Shown: positions 9,088 through 17,850 of the stretch, in pieces
Layout of the letters: each line of letters opens with the position of its first letter
Numbering within the stretch: position 1 is the first letter of the stretch
NCBI RefSeq assembly: GCF_006715285.1
Contig: NZ_VFMX01000001.1
Location: 3,968,001 to 4,032,000 of the forward strand
From: Arthrobacter sp. SLBN-83
GTDB taxonomy: Bacteria; Actinomycetota; Actinomycetes; Actinomycetales; Micrococcaceae
Reading direction: 5' to 3'
DNA length: 64,000 nucleotides
Position numbers and translations under genes: made by a program
The notes under the pieces: generated by a model
Database searches by the model: none
What the model was told of the DNA's origin: nothing
Seen by the model: the letters and a program-made list of their open reading frames with translations, nothing else

Positions 9088-10065
9088 TCAGTGAAGACCG
9101 AGCTCGGTGAGGGTGCCGGCCACCCTGCTTTCCTGCTGCCGAAGGAAGGTTTCAAACTCCGCCCCGGTGCTGAAGGAGTCTTTCCAGCCGTTGTCCAGGA
9201 GGGCCTGTTTCCACTCGGGCGAATTGTGAAGCCGGGTCAGCGCTTCGATGAGCCTGTTGCGGTCCCCGTCCGACAGCCCGGGTGGAGCCATGAGCCCGCG
9301 CCAGTTGGTGAATGCCAGGTCGATTCCGGCTTCGCGCAGGGTTGGCGCCTGGACGCCGTTTTGCCGTTCCTGCCCTGATACAGCCAGAACCCGCAGCTGG
9401 CCTGAGGTGATTTGTTCCTCGTACTCGGCTATGCCGGAGGTCCCGAAGGTGATTTTGTTGCCGAGCAAGGCTGGCAGCAGTTCCCCGCCGCCGGAGTAGG
9501 AGCGGTAGCTAACGGCGGCTGTCTTGATGCCGGCGGCGCGCGCCAGTTCCATGGGAAACAGGTGGTCCGGTCCCCCGACGGCTGAGCCTCCCCCGACCGT
9601 GATGGAGGCAGGGTCGGCTTTCCACGCCGCCACCAAATCCCCCACCGTCTGGTACGGGGAGTTCGCCGGGACGAGAATACCTTCGGGTTCTTCGAGCAGC
9701 TTCGCCACGGGGGTGGCGTCGGAGACCTTGAGCCTGGAGCCGTTGGCGTAATTGGATCCAACCACCCCAAGGCCCATCATCATCACAAGGCCGCGGTTTC
9801 CGGTCTCGTTCATCAGCCGCGCCATGGCAACGCTGCCGCCCTCGCCCGGGACGTTGAAGATCTCCATATGCCCGGCAATGCCTGCATCCTCCATGACGCG
9901 GGCTGCGATTCGTGCAGTGATGTCATAACCGCCGCCGGGGCTGTTGGGGACCATCATCCGGGTGGGGTTCACCAGGGTCGCCTCTGGGGTGGAAGTCCCG
10001 CACGCGGCCAGGGCAAGGAGGCTGGCAAGGGCGATGACGCGCACAGCCTTCCGCAGTGCCATCAT
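9088..10065 (-). CDS. TctC/Bug-type tripartite tricarboxylate transporter binding lipoprotein (orphan)
   Basis: 325-residue binding protein of the TctC (Bug) family. It begins after an almost ideal AAGGAGGTGAG. The signal peptide ends in a lipobox LAAC with Cys at residue 22. The mature protein shows MMVPNSPGGGYDITAR, MGLGVVGSNYANGS, VGGPDHLFPMELARAAGI and YEEQITSGQLRVLAVSG, the usual ligand-loop and hinge motifs for carboxylate ligands. No TctA or TctB membrane partner is present. It is divergent, across 100 bp, from a CitA/DcuS-type kinase operon and lies 79 nt upstream of the amino-acid ABC ATPase gene on the same strand. Inference: a carboxylate binder that may serve signalling rather than transport, or may work with a TctAB encoded elsewhere. 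Confidence 0.88.
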   Translation of the reverse strand: MMALRKAVRVIALASLLALAACGTSTPEATLVNPTRMMVPNSPGGGYDITARIAARVMEDAGIAGHMEIFNVPGEGGSVAMARLMNETGNRGLVMMMGLGVVGSNYANGSRLKVSDATPVAKLLEEPEGILVPANSPYQTVGDLVAAWKADPASITVGGGSAVGGPDHLFPMELARAAGIKTAAVSYRSYSGGGELLPALLGNKITFGTSGIAEYEEQITSGQLRVLAVSGQERQNGVQAPTLREAGIDLAFTNWRGLMAPPGLSDGDRNRLIEALTRLHNSPEWKQALLDNGWKDSFSTGAEFETFLRQQESRVAGTLTELGLH

Positions 10066-10165
10066 GGTTCTCACCTCCTTGCCTTGTGCGCCCAGGCCCC
10101 CTTGTGCCGTGGCTACTATCAAAGCGTGACCCATGTCATGAGGTGCTGTCACTGTTAGCGAAGCA

Positions 10166-11779
10166 ATGAAGGTTGTGGTCTTTGTGGTCGCATTAGCACC
10201 GGGACGCCGGCTGAGCCTATCCCGGCAGTTCCTGCTCCTCCAGCTCGGGGTGATCACCATAGTTTTGCTGGCTGTAACGATGGTGTCCGTCACCCAGTCA
10301 CGGGCTGACTTCGTGGAGGTCCACGGACAGAGGATGCTGGCAATAGCCGAGAATCTCGCTTCCACGCCCGTCGTCAGGGACGATATTGCCGCCGCACAGG
10401 CCTCTGTCATCCTGGCCCCTGACGTGGACAAGGCCCGCGCCCTCTCCGGGGCTTCGGTCGTCGCCATTACCAACCCCGGAGGGGCCGTTCTGGCCTCCTC
10501 CGAGCCGGAAGCTGTCGGAGACGAGGTGGACCTGGCGGCGGAGAAGAGCCCGCTGGGGCGCTCCTGGACCGGCAACCTCGCCTTATGGGGACGGCAAACC
10601 ATCGCAGCGCGCGTCCCGGTCCTGAAGTCGGATGGGACAGTCCTGGGTCTTGCTGTGGTCGCCGAAGATTACCCAGCGTTTGGCAGCGCCTTGGCCGCAG
10701 CGGTGCCCGACTTGATGTTCTTCCTGGGTATGGGCGCCGCACTGGGCCTGGCAGGCTCCTGGCTGCTGTCACGCCTGATCCGTCGGCGAACCAGGGGGTT
10801 GGAACCCGAGGAAATCGCCGAATTGGCCGACAACCGTGAAGCGCTGCTCTACAGCATCCGTGAAGGCGTCATTGGTATCGGGCCTGACGGAAGAATCACC
10901 CTGCTCAACCAACCAGCCATCGAACTGCTCGGACTCGCAGGAGATTCCGTCGGCAAACGCACCCAGGAACTGCCACTCGAGAAAAACGTACGGGACCTGC
11001 TGCTGGGCACCACAGATGCAGAAGAGACCATGGCGGTCAGCGGCTCCCGGCTGCTGGTCCTGAACCGGAGGACCGTCGGCAGCCGCGGCAAACCAATCGG
11101 AACCGTAACAACGCTCCGGGACCGGACAGAGCTGGCCGAACTTCAAAGCCAGCTCGCGGCGAACCAAAGCATCACCGAAACCCTCCGGGCCCAAACCCAT
11201 GAGTTCTACAACCAGCTGCACACCGTCTCAGGCATGCTGCAACTGGGCGACTTCGCCGAGGTCAAGTCCTTCATCCGGGCATTGACCCGGCGACGCGCCG
11301 AGATCAACGGGGAGATCGCCAGTCGCATCGGTGATTCATCGGTAGCTGCGCTGCTTGTGGCTAAAATAAGCCTCGCTGAAGAATCTGGTATCGACCTCCG
11401 GCTCGACAAGGAATCGCAGCTTGGCCCGCTGGAGCCATCCCTGGCAGCCGACGCCATCACCGTGCTCGGAAACTTCATTGACAATGCTGTCGACGCAATC
11501 GCCGGCCTGGAGGAGGCCACCGTACTCGTACACATCAGCGACAAGAATTCAATGCTCACCATTAAAGTCAGCGATCCGGGCCCAGGAGTACCCGAGGACC
11601 TTGAACAGCGGATCTTCACCCGCGGCTTCAGCACTAAGCCCGCACCTGCAGCCGGACGCGGGGTCGGTCTCGCGCTGGTTCGCCTCGTCTGCTCAAAAAG
11701 AAAAGGATCAGTAACAGTGCGCAACGACCATGGTGCCGTCTTCGAGGCAACCCTCCCCTACGCTACAGCCCGCCGATGA
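10166..11779 (+). CDS. Sensor histidine kinase, CitA/DcuS family
   Basis: 537-residue membrane sensor. Transmembrane segments at about 21-43 and 181-203 enclose an extracellular sensor domain of about 135 residues. A cytoplasmic PAS-like domain spans about 220-325, and the histidine box THEFYNQLHTVSGMLQL puts the phospho-acceptor at His345. The ATP-binding N box is LGNFIDNAVDA, with G boxes DPGPGVPE and GRGVGLALV. CitA/DcuS kinases respond to di- and tricarboxylates. The stop overlaps the regulator start by ATGA. No good ribosome site precedes ATG 10166; a slightly later start is possible. Divergent from the orphan TctC-like gene. Confidence 0.9.
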   Translation: MKVVVFVVALAPGRRLSLSRQFLLLQLGVITIVLLAVTMVSVTQSRADFVEVHGQRMLAIAENLASTPVVRDDIAAAQASVILAPDVDKARALSGASVVAITNPGGAVLASSEPEAVGDEVDLAAEKSPLGRSWTGNLALWGRQTIAARVPVLKSDGTVLGLAVVAEDYPAFGSALAAAVPDLMFFLGMGAALGLAGSWLLSRLIRRRTRGLEPEEIAELADNREALLYSIREGVIGIGPDGRITLLNQPAIELLGLAGDSVGKRTQELPLEKNVRDLLLGTTDAEETMAVSGSRLLVLNRRTVGSRGKPIGTVTTLRDRTELAELQSQLAANQSITETLRAQTHEFYNQLHTVSGMLQLGDFAEVKSFIRALTRRRAEINGEIASRIGDSSVAALLVAKISLAEESGIDLRLDKESQLGPLEPSLAADAITVLGNFIDNAVDAIAGLEEATVLVHISDKNSMLTIKVSDPGPGVPEDLEQRIFTRGFSTKPAPAAGRGVGLALVRLVCSKRKGSVTVRNDHGAVFEATLPYATARR

Positions 11780-12450
11780 TCAGCGTCCTCATCGTCGAAG
11801 ATGATTTCCGGGTAGCGGGAATCCACTCCCGATTCGTGAACCAGACCGATGGCTTCCACGCGATAGGCACTGTCCACAACGGGAAATCCGCGCGCGAAGC
11901 AGTCCAAAAACTGCGCCCTGACCTCATCCTCCTGGATGTTCACCTTCCCGACGCGAACGGCTTGGACCTCCTCCGGGAATGGCGCACACAGCGCGTCCCG
12001 GTCGGTGTCATCATCATCACCGCAGCAACCGAAGCACACAGCGTCCGCGATGCCCTCGAAGGGGGCGCGGTCCACTACATCATCAAGCCGTTCGAATACG
12101 AAGACCTGGTGGCCCAGCTCCAACGCTTCCGGGACCAAGTCAAAGCACTAAGCCACGCCGCGGCGGCCGGGCAGGAAGACATCAATAAGATCTTCGGATA
12201 CTCGGCCGCTCCACTCACGGAGACGCTGCCCGTGCTTCCCAAAGGCCTCAGCGCAGAGACCGCGGCGCTCGTGGCAGAATTGCTCGGGTCCGGCAAAGAA
12301 ACGTCCGCCTCTGACTGCGCTGACGCTCTCGGAATATCCCGGGTCAGCGTGAGGCGGTACCTCGAGTACTTCGCCGACACCGGACGTGCAACCGTACGTC
12401 TTGAATACGGCCGGGCAGGACGCCCCGAACGCAAATACCGGCGAAGATAA
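11776..12450 (+). CDS. Response regulator, CitB/DcuR family
   Basis: 224-residue DNA-binding partner of the kinase just upstream. The receiver domain (1-120) has the acidic pair ED at 8-9, the phospho-acceptor in LLDVHLPDA (Asp54), and the Lys in IKPFEYEDL. The C-terminal helix-turn-helix reads ADALGISRVSVRRYLEYF, as in CitB/DcuR regulators. Likely targets are nearby carboxylate genes such as the divergent tctC-like gene; the decayed MHS transporter could also once have been a target. This is inferred from position only. Confidence 0.9.
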   Translation: MISVLIVEDDFRVAGIHSRFVNQTDGFHAIGTVHNGKSAREAVQKLRPDLILLDVHLPDANGLDLLREWRTQRVPVGVIIITAATEAHSVRDALEGGAVHYIIKPFEYEDLVAQLQRFRDQVKALSHAAAAGQEDINKIFGYSAAPLTETLPVLPKGLSAETAALVAELLGSGKETSASDCADALGISRVSVRRYLEYFADTGRATVRLEYGRAGRPERKYRRR

Positions 12451-12522
12451 AGACACGTTGCGCGCACGACTGGCGCCAAACCTTCCTGTTCTGGAACTCC
12501 CTTGGCAGGCTACGCCTTGGGA

Positions 12523-13533
12523 CTAAGAGGGCAGTTGGCTGGATTCGCGTGCGATGGCTTCCACGAGCGCGCCGTCGGGCGCGCGCAGGTTCGTGTCGTA
12601 TCCGAGAATGCTCGCGATACGCGCGGCTATGCCCTCCGCCTCGGTAGTGAGGTCGAAGCGGACGCTGCTCAGTGACGGGTTGGTCAGTGCTGCCACCAGA
12701 GTGTCGTCTCCGCCGATCACGCCTAGGTCGTGCGGGACCCGAATGCTCAACTTAGCTGCTGCGCTGAGGATACCAAGCCCGGCGAGGTCATTCCAGGCGG
12801 CCACCCCCAGCGGCTCAGGTGACGTGGCAACCCAGCCGCTCAAAGCTGAGATGATGCTTTCAAGGTTCTGATCCGCCACGGTGATGAGCGCATCAGGGAT
12901 ACCGCGCGCGCGGCAGATCTCATCGAACGCGGCGACGCGGGCATCAACGAACTTCCGGCCACGAGGTTCATCCATCGCCATGTATGCCAGACGCCTGTAC
13001 CCCTGGTTCAGGAGATGGTCTACCTGTGCGGCGACAATCGCGGCCTGACCAATGGTCGTCGTGTGCGGGCTTCCAGGGTAGTCGAGGATCCCCGTGTGCA
13101 CTTCCGGCACCCCCGCGGACTGCAATGCCCTCGCATCATCCTCAGACAATGGATCGAAGGTGACGACGCACGCCGCAGAGATGCGGGCAAGAACCGTATT
13201 GAGCGAGCCCTGCCATTGGGCTCCTTCGTAGCGCAGACATACCAGGCCGTGCTGGCCGACGAGTTGTCCGACGTGCCCCAGGAGAAGCTCAAGTTGACCG
13301 GTCACTTCCCAATCGGGCAATAACAGCAGCACGACGTCACCGCGTCCGTTGCGCAGCGCCCTGGCGGCAGGTGAACCGACGTACCCGATCCGGCGGGCAA
13401 CATCGAGCACACGGCGACGGGTCGTATCACTGACCCTCACATCCCGACGGCCGTTGAGGACGTAACTGACAGTCGCCCGTGAAACACCGGCTTCCCTGGC
13501 AACGTCTTCAGTCCTTACCGGTCCGTCTGTCAC
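12523..13533 (-). CDS. LacI-family transcriptional regulator
   Basis: 336-residue repressor. The N-terminal helix-turn-helix reads TEDVAREAGVSRATVSYVL with the hinge region after RRIGYVGSPAARALR; the rest is a periplasmic-binding-like ligand domain. The GTG start at 13533 is preferred over the ATG at 13569 because GGGAGGAA lies 7 nt upstream and the HTH then begins near residue 7, as usual. It is divergent from an MFS transporter and two hydrolases, which it probably represses. A GTG-N5-CAC dyad lies just beyond the predicted promoter of that operon. Confidence 0.9.
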   Translation of the reverse strand: MTDGPVRTEDVAREAGVSRATVSYVLNGRRDVRVSDTTRRRVLDVARRIGYVGSPAARALRNGRGDVVLLLLPDWEVTGQLELLLGHVGQLVGQHGLVCLRYEGAQWQGSLNTVLARISAACVVTFDPLSEDDARALQSAGVPEVHTGILDYPGSPHTTTIGQAAIVAAQVDHLLNQGYRRLAYMAMDEPRGRKFVDARVAAFDEICRARGIPDALITVADQNLESIISALSGWVATSPEPLGVAAWNDLAGLGILSAAAKLSIRVPHDLGVIGGDDTLVAALTNPSLSSVRFDLTTEAEGIAARIASILGYDTNLRAPDGALVEAIARESSQLPS

Positions 13534-13552
13534 AGATCTTCCTCCCCAATGC

Positions 13553-13603
13553 TTGACGCGAGTAACCATACACCCTTATGGTCTTCATCACGTGCTTTAC
13601 ACG
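13553..13603 (+). promoter_or_regulatory. Promoter of the MFS-hydrolase operon with a candidate LacI operator
   Basis: TTGACG (13553-13558) and TATGGT (13577-13582) are spaced 18 nt. CGTGCTTTACACG (13591-13603), a dyad with 4-nt arms, covers the expected start of transcription and is placed to act as a repressor site. Confidence 0.5.
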
Positions 13604-13621
13604 ATTAATCAAGGAGGATTC

Positions 13622-14950
13622 ATGTCGTTAGCCCCTGTGTCACCCTCTGGCCAGTCAGCGGGTGCTGAACCCACGGGCGCATATCGCCACCCGTGGCGGG
13701 TCGCGATCATCGCCGGCCTCGCGTCGTTTGTGGACGGCGGGGCACTGACCGTCAACGGCATAGCGTTGGTGATCTACCAGCAGACCATCGGCCTGACACC
13801 GACCGACGTTGGCATGCTGACAGCGGTCGTGACAGTTGCCCTGGCAGTTGGTGCGCTGGTCGGTGGTCGGCTCGGTGATATCTATGGCCGGCGCAAGGTC
13901 TTCATCATCACCATGGCAATGATCGTGATCGGAAGCCTCGCCCCGACCTTCGCGACTGACTTCTGGATTCTTTTCGCGGGACTGGCTCTGCTCGGCTTCG
14001 GTGTCGGCGCGGACCTGCCGGTGTCACTGGCAACGGTAGCGGAAGCGGCGACCGACAAGAACCGCGGCGCTATGCTCGTCTTCTCTCAGGTCATGTGGGT
14101 CGCCGCGGCGTTCATTGTCGTTATCGTCACCACCGCGACAGGAGGGATGGGGCGGCTGAGCGGCCAGATCCTCTACGGTCTGATCGTCGTCGTCGCCCTT
14201 ATCGGCTTGCTCCTGCGACTGACGGTCCCTGAATCTCCCATGTGGTTGCAGTCCCGGGAGGAACGCCGCCTTGGCGTCCACACCATCCGTGCTGACAAGG
14301 CGCGCATGCGGGATCTGCTCCAGCCTCCGTTCCGTCGGCCTTTCGTTGTGCTGATGGTCTTCTACGCTCTCGTCACGTGCGCAAGCACCATCACGAACGC
14401 ATTCTCTACCTATGTCGCCGCGAACGTGGCAGGCATCCCAGTGGAGGAATTCGTCCCCTACTCCCTGGCGCTGTTCCCGATCGGCCTCATCGCCCTGGGC
14501 GTGTACATGAAGTTCGCCGGCGGTCGGTTGAGGATGCCGTTGTTCCTCATCGGTGGAGCAGTGTTCGTGGCAGGGTTAATGATCCCGGTCGTCTTCGGGT
14601 TCAGCCTGGTCACTCTTTTGGGTGCTTGGTTCATTGCCTCCATCGGCCAGACCTCCGCAGGGGAGCCCATCGCACGCATGTGGGCGAATGAATCATTCCC
14701 CACGATGTTGCGTTCGACGGGCCAAGGTTTCGTTTTCACCTTCGGGCGTGTGATGGCCGCGATCACTTCCGCGATCATCCCTGCCCTGATCGTGCTCTCC
14801 CCATCAATGGTCTACATAGCATCAGCAGGCGCTGCCCTGCTCGGCGTCCTCGTTGGATGGATAGGTTTCCGCGGCGGACGCATCACCAATGAGTTCGACC
14901 ACGAGCAGGAACCCACGGCCGTAACCAATGGTGAACCCATCACCACCTAA
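13622..14950 (+). CDS. MFS transporter, sugar-porter-like
   Basis: 442-residue transporter with about 12 membrane segments. GGRLGDIYGRRKVFI is the loop 2-3 motif and LRLTVPESPMWLQSREE the central PESP motif of the sugar-porter branch. The start at 13622 has AAGGAGGA 5 nt upstream; an in-frame ATG at 13553 lies inside the promoter and is rejected. It is first in an operon with two alpha/beta hydrolases and is followed by a strong hairpin at 14983-15013, so the hydrolases may depend on readthrough or their own promoter. Substrate unknown; an ester or lactone would fit. Confidence 0.88.
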   Translation: MSLAPVSPSGQSAGAEPTGAYRHPWRVAIIAGLASFVDGGALTVNGIALVIYQQTIGLTPTDVGMLTAVVTVALAVGALVGGRLGDIYGRRKVFIITMAMIVIGSLAPTFATDFWILFAGLALLGFGVGADLPVSLATVAEAATDKNRGAMLVFSQVMWVAAAFIVVIVTTATGGMGRLSGQILYGLIVVVALIGLLLRLTVPESPMWLQSREERRLGVHTIRADKARMRDLLQPPFRRPFVVLMVFYALVTCASTITNAFSTYVAANVAGIPVEEFVPYSLALFPIGLIALGVYMKFAGGRLRMPLFLIGGAVFVAGLMIPVVFGFSLVTLLGAWFIASIGQTSAGEPIARMWANESFPTMLRSTGQGFVFTFGRVMAAITSAIIPALIVLSPSMVYIASAGAALLGVLVGWIGFRGGRITNEFDHEQEPTAVTNGEPITT

Positions 14951-14982
14951 GCGACGCCTACACCATGCATTACCCAACCCGC

Positions 14983-15013
14983 GCATCCGACGGCGGATGC
15001 CGCCGTCGGATGC
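14983..15013 (+). terminator. Hairpin between the MFS gene and the hydrolases
   Basis: Perfect 14-bp arms GCATCCGACGGCGG / CCGCCGTCGGATGC with a 3-nt loop, 33 nt after the MFS stop. No T-run follows, so it may also be an mRNA stability or attenuation element inside the operon. Confidence 0.55.
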
Positions 15014-15058
15014 CACAAATCATCATCTGCCACTTCCTTGACACACCGGAGTATCAGC

Positions 15059-15994
15059 ATGCCTCTTGATCCCGTCCTCGCCAACCTGCTAACACAGGTG
15101 CCCCCTCCCGTCGTGATCGATGATCCGGCCGCTCATCGCGAGACCGAGCAGACTATCGTCAACGCCCTCGCAGCCCAGCTTGCCGAACCCTACCCGGAAG
15201 TTGCCGACCGGAAGCTGGTCCAGATACCCGTCGAGGGCGGGAGCATAGAGCTGCTGATCTACACCCCCGCCTCCCCTGGCCCGCACACCGGCTACGTCAA
15301 TCTCTTCGGCGGCGGCTTCCGGGGCGGCTCCATCCATTACGACTACATCGACGGAACATGCCGGGAACGGTGCGTCGGGGCTGACGCCGTTGTCATCTCA
15401 GTCGGCTACCGCCTGGCACCCGAACACAAGTTCCCCACCGCCGTCCACGACGCCTACGCAGCACTGCTCTGGGTTACAGAACACGCAGAGGAACTGGGCA
15501 TAGACTCCAACCGAATCGTCATCGGAGGGCAATCCGCGGGCGGAAACATCGCCGCCGCCACCACGCTCATGGCACGCGACAAATCCGGGCCCCCCATCGC
15601 CCTGCAGCTACTGGAAATCCCGGCCCTTGACCTTACCTGGAAAACAATGCTCCACGAATACGACAAGGGATACCTCCTCGAAGCAGCCGAGGCCGACGTA
15701 GTAACCCGCGACCTCTTCGCTGATCCAAAGGACGCAGAGAACCCCTATGCATCCCCCCTCCTGGCCGAGGACCTGTCGGGACTACCCCGAGCGTTGATAC
15801 TTACCTCAGAGTTCGATCTAACACGCGGCAGCGCAGAACTATACGCAGGACGACTCGAAGAAGCAGGCGTTCCCGTCAGCTACATAATGGCTGCAGGACA
15901 GATCCATTCCAGCGCCATGATGACCCAGGTCCTCGATGCCGCCCGGACCTGGCGAGCCAACGCTATCGCCGGGATCAGCAGCGTCTCTGAATAA
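15059..15994 (+). CDS. Alpha/beta hydrolase, hormone-sensitive-lipase-like esterase
   Basis: 311-residue cytoplasmic esterase of the HSL (alpha/beta hydrolase 3) group. The oxyanion motif is NLFGGGFRGG in place of the usual HGGGF, the nucleophile elbow is GGQSAGGN (Ser near residue 161), the acid is likely in TSEFDLTRG, and the His in GQIHSS. The ATG at 15059 is chosen over an in-frame TTG at 15038. The missing first His of HGGG is unusual. It follows the MFS gene and precedes a second hydrolase on the same strand. Confidence 0.85.
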   Translation: MPLDPVLANLLTQVPPPVVIDDPAAHRETEQTIVNALAAQLAEPYPEVADRKLVQIPVEGGSIELLIYTPASPGPHTGYVNLFGGGFRGGSIHYDYIDGTCRERCVGADAVVISVGYRLAPEHKFPTAVHDAYAALLWVTEHAEELGIDSNRIVIGGQSAGGNIAAATTLMARDKSGPPIALQLLEIPALDLTWKTMLHEYDKGYLLEAAEADVVTRDLFADPKDAENPYASPLLAEDLSGLPRALILTSEFDLTRGSAELYAGRLEEAGVPVSYIMAAGQIHSSAMMTQVLDAARTWRANAIAGISSVSE

Positions 15995-16035
15995 ACCGCT
16001 CCCAACTCAACGACCCAAGATTAACGAGAACAAGT

Positions 16036-16875
16036 ATGAGCACCATCACCGTCGCCAACGGAACGACCCTGAACTACGACACCTTCGGTCCCTCCGCCGG
16101 GTCTCCACTGGTCCTCATCGAGGGACTCACCGCCCAGATGATCAAGTGGCGGCCCGAACTCTGCCAGCTCTTCGTCGACGCCGGTTTCCACGTCATCCGG
16201 TTCGACAACCGTGATGTTGGACTGTCGCAGAAATTCGACGGGCAGGAATACTCGATCACCGACATGGCAGAGGACACCGCAGGGCTCATCCGAGCGCTCG
16301 GCATCGCACCGGCAAACATCGTCGGCCAATCAATGGGCGGCATGATCGCCCAAGAACTGGCCATCGCCCACCCAGAACTCGTGGCGTCCCTAGCGCTCAT
16401 CTACACCACAGCATCTGCGAAGTGGCTCCTCCCGCAAGCGGCTGACCGCGAAATCCTGAAGGATCAATCAAGCTTTACGCGTGAAGAAGCAATCCTCGAA
16501 TTCCTGGCCGGCGAACAGGCTTGCCGCTCACGTGACTATGCTCAGGACGTGAACTGGCTACGCCGACTCGCTGCAGAAGCCTATGATCGCGACCCTGTGA
16601 AAAGCGGCAACGCCCGGCAAGCGAAAGCGGTCTTCACCGCCCCCGACCGTGTCGAAAAAGTCCAGGCTATCTCTGCGCCCGCCGTCATTCTTACCGGGGA
16701 CGCAGATTTGCTAATCGACCACAAAGCATCGGACGAACTCCACAACCTGATCGACAACTCGTATCAGCGGGTCTTTCCCGGCATGGGCCACGAAATTCCC
16801 AAACCTCTCTGGCCGGACTTCGTCAGCGAGATCACCAACAACGCGAGCCGAGCAACAGCAGCATCGGCCGCGTAG
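16036..16875 (+). CDS. Alpha/beta hydrolase
   Basis: 279-residue hydrolase of the classical alpha/beta fold. RFDNRDVGLSQ is a conserved loop, VGQSMGGMIAQELA holds the nucleophile Ser, TGDADLLI the acid and FPGMGHEIP the catalytic His. It resembles lactone/ester hydrolases such as the 3-oxoadipate enol-lactonase and epoxide-hydrolase relatives, but the substrate cannot be assigned. It starts 41 nt after the first hydrolase, so the two are probably cotranscribed under the LacI-type repressor. Confidence 0.85.
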   Translation: MSTITVANGTTLNYDTFGPSAGSPLVLIEGLTAQMIKWRPELCQLFVDAGFHVIRFDNRDVGLSQKFDGQEYSITDMAEDTAGLIRALGIAPANIVGQSMGGMIAQELAIAHPELVASLALIYTTASAKWLLPQAADREILKDQSSFTREEAILEFLAGEQACRSRDYAQDVNWLRRLAAEAYDRDPVKSGNARQAKAVFTAPDRVEKVQAISAPAVILTGDADLLIDHKASDELHNLIDNSYQRVFPGMGHEIPKPLWPDFVSEITNNASRATAASAA

Positions 16876-17206
16876 ACTCCCAAACCACTCCATCCACAGT
16901 CAATGGCACGACCACGCCGTGCCGCTCTTCACCCAGCACCTTGTGTAAACAGACTCAACAGGCCTGAAGAATCCAACTCACGAGCCATCGTCTGGTTAAG
17001 ACACAAACTGACGTCCAGGCACCCGGCCGGGCAAGTTTCGCCTGTCAGCAGAGCCCTGATCTTGTTCGCAGAAACCTGCAGAGCCGAAAGAAAGTGACTA
17101 GACGGCCCTCGCCACGCACGACGTCTATCAAGTCCCCGTTGGGACTGCCCCTGGTTTTGTTGACTCCTTGGCCTAGCGAGCTTGTGCTCGTAGAAGGATG
17201 TTGACC
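16876..17206. other. 331-bp stretch without a gene
   Basis: No open frame with domain support. The right part (from about 17130) is probably the left end of the IS3-type remnant that follows; I could not define a terminal repeat. Confidence 0.4.
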
Positions 17207-17764
17207 ATGCCCACGCCTTATCGGGCGGAGTTCCGCCAGTAATTGATGTGGCCCGCAAGGGCGAGGCACCACTGACGCAGATCGGGAAGGACATCGGACT
17301 TTCTGTCACCACACTCAAGCGCTGGATTGCCATCGCTGAACGTAAAGATTCCAGGGCCGACCCGCCTGCGGCAGAGGCGGCAGAGATGCGGGAGCTGAAG
17401 AAGCGGAACCGCCTTTTAGAGCAGGTGAACGAGACCCAAAATGATCTACCCGCTGGTCACGGATCTTGCCGCCGACGGTGTTCCCGTGGCAGTGACCTGC
17501 AGGGTGTTGGGATTCAGCAAGCAAGGCTATTACCGATGGAAGACCAGCCCGGTAACGGAACGAGACTGGCTCGATGCACACCTGGTCAACGCCGCCCTGG
17601 ACATCCCCGCAGAGGATCCGGCATTCGGGTACCGGTTCATCGCCGACGAACTCCCGGAGAAAGGCATCCTGGCGGGCGAGAACAGGGTCCAGCGCTTATG
17701 CAGGGACCACGGTAGCGAACGAAAGCACCATTTGCAGGGGATTATCGACCGACCATTGCTCTAG
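17207..17764 (+). mobile_element. IS3-family remnant, broken orfA and truncated orfB
   Basis: ATG 17207 starts MPTPYRAEFRQ, then a one-base shift breaks the frame near 17240 and orfA continues as VIDVARKGEAPLTQIGKDI with the transposase helix-turn-helix and a short RELKKRNRLLEQ coil. The orfB part from 17441 (MIYPLVTDLAADGVPVAVT) keeps only about 95 residues of the N-terminal helical domain and GYRFIADELPEKG, and ends before the DDE catalytic core. Not functional. It separates the LacI operon from the nitrilase locus. Confidence 0.8.
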
Positions 17765-17850
17765 AGTCCTCTGCACAACTCCTATAACCATGGGAGCTTC
17801 TGTGCAGTCAGCTTCTGAAAATGACAGGATTGAAACCTCTTGCCTGCTAG

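Noticed and set aside
9009-9155. N-terminal extension of the amino-acid ABC ATPase
   Set aside because: The family begins near MPENTV; the extension reads through the intergenic region after the tctC-like gene.
13553-13621. Earlier in-frame start of the LacI-operon MFS
   Set aside because: It overlaps the predicted -35 box; the ATG at 13622 has an ideal ribosome site.
16876-17206. Small gene between the second hydrolase and the IS3 remnant
   Set aside because: Candidate frames lack ribosome sites and look like non-coding or IS-end sequence.
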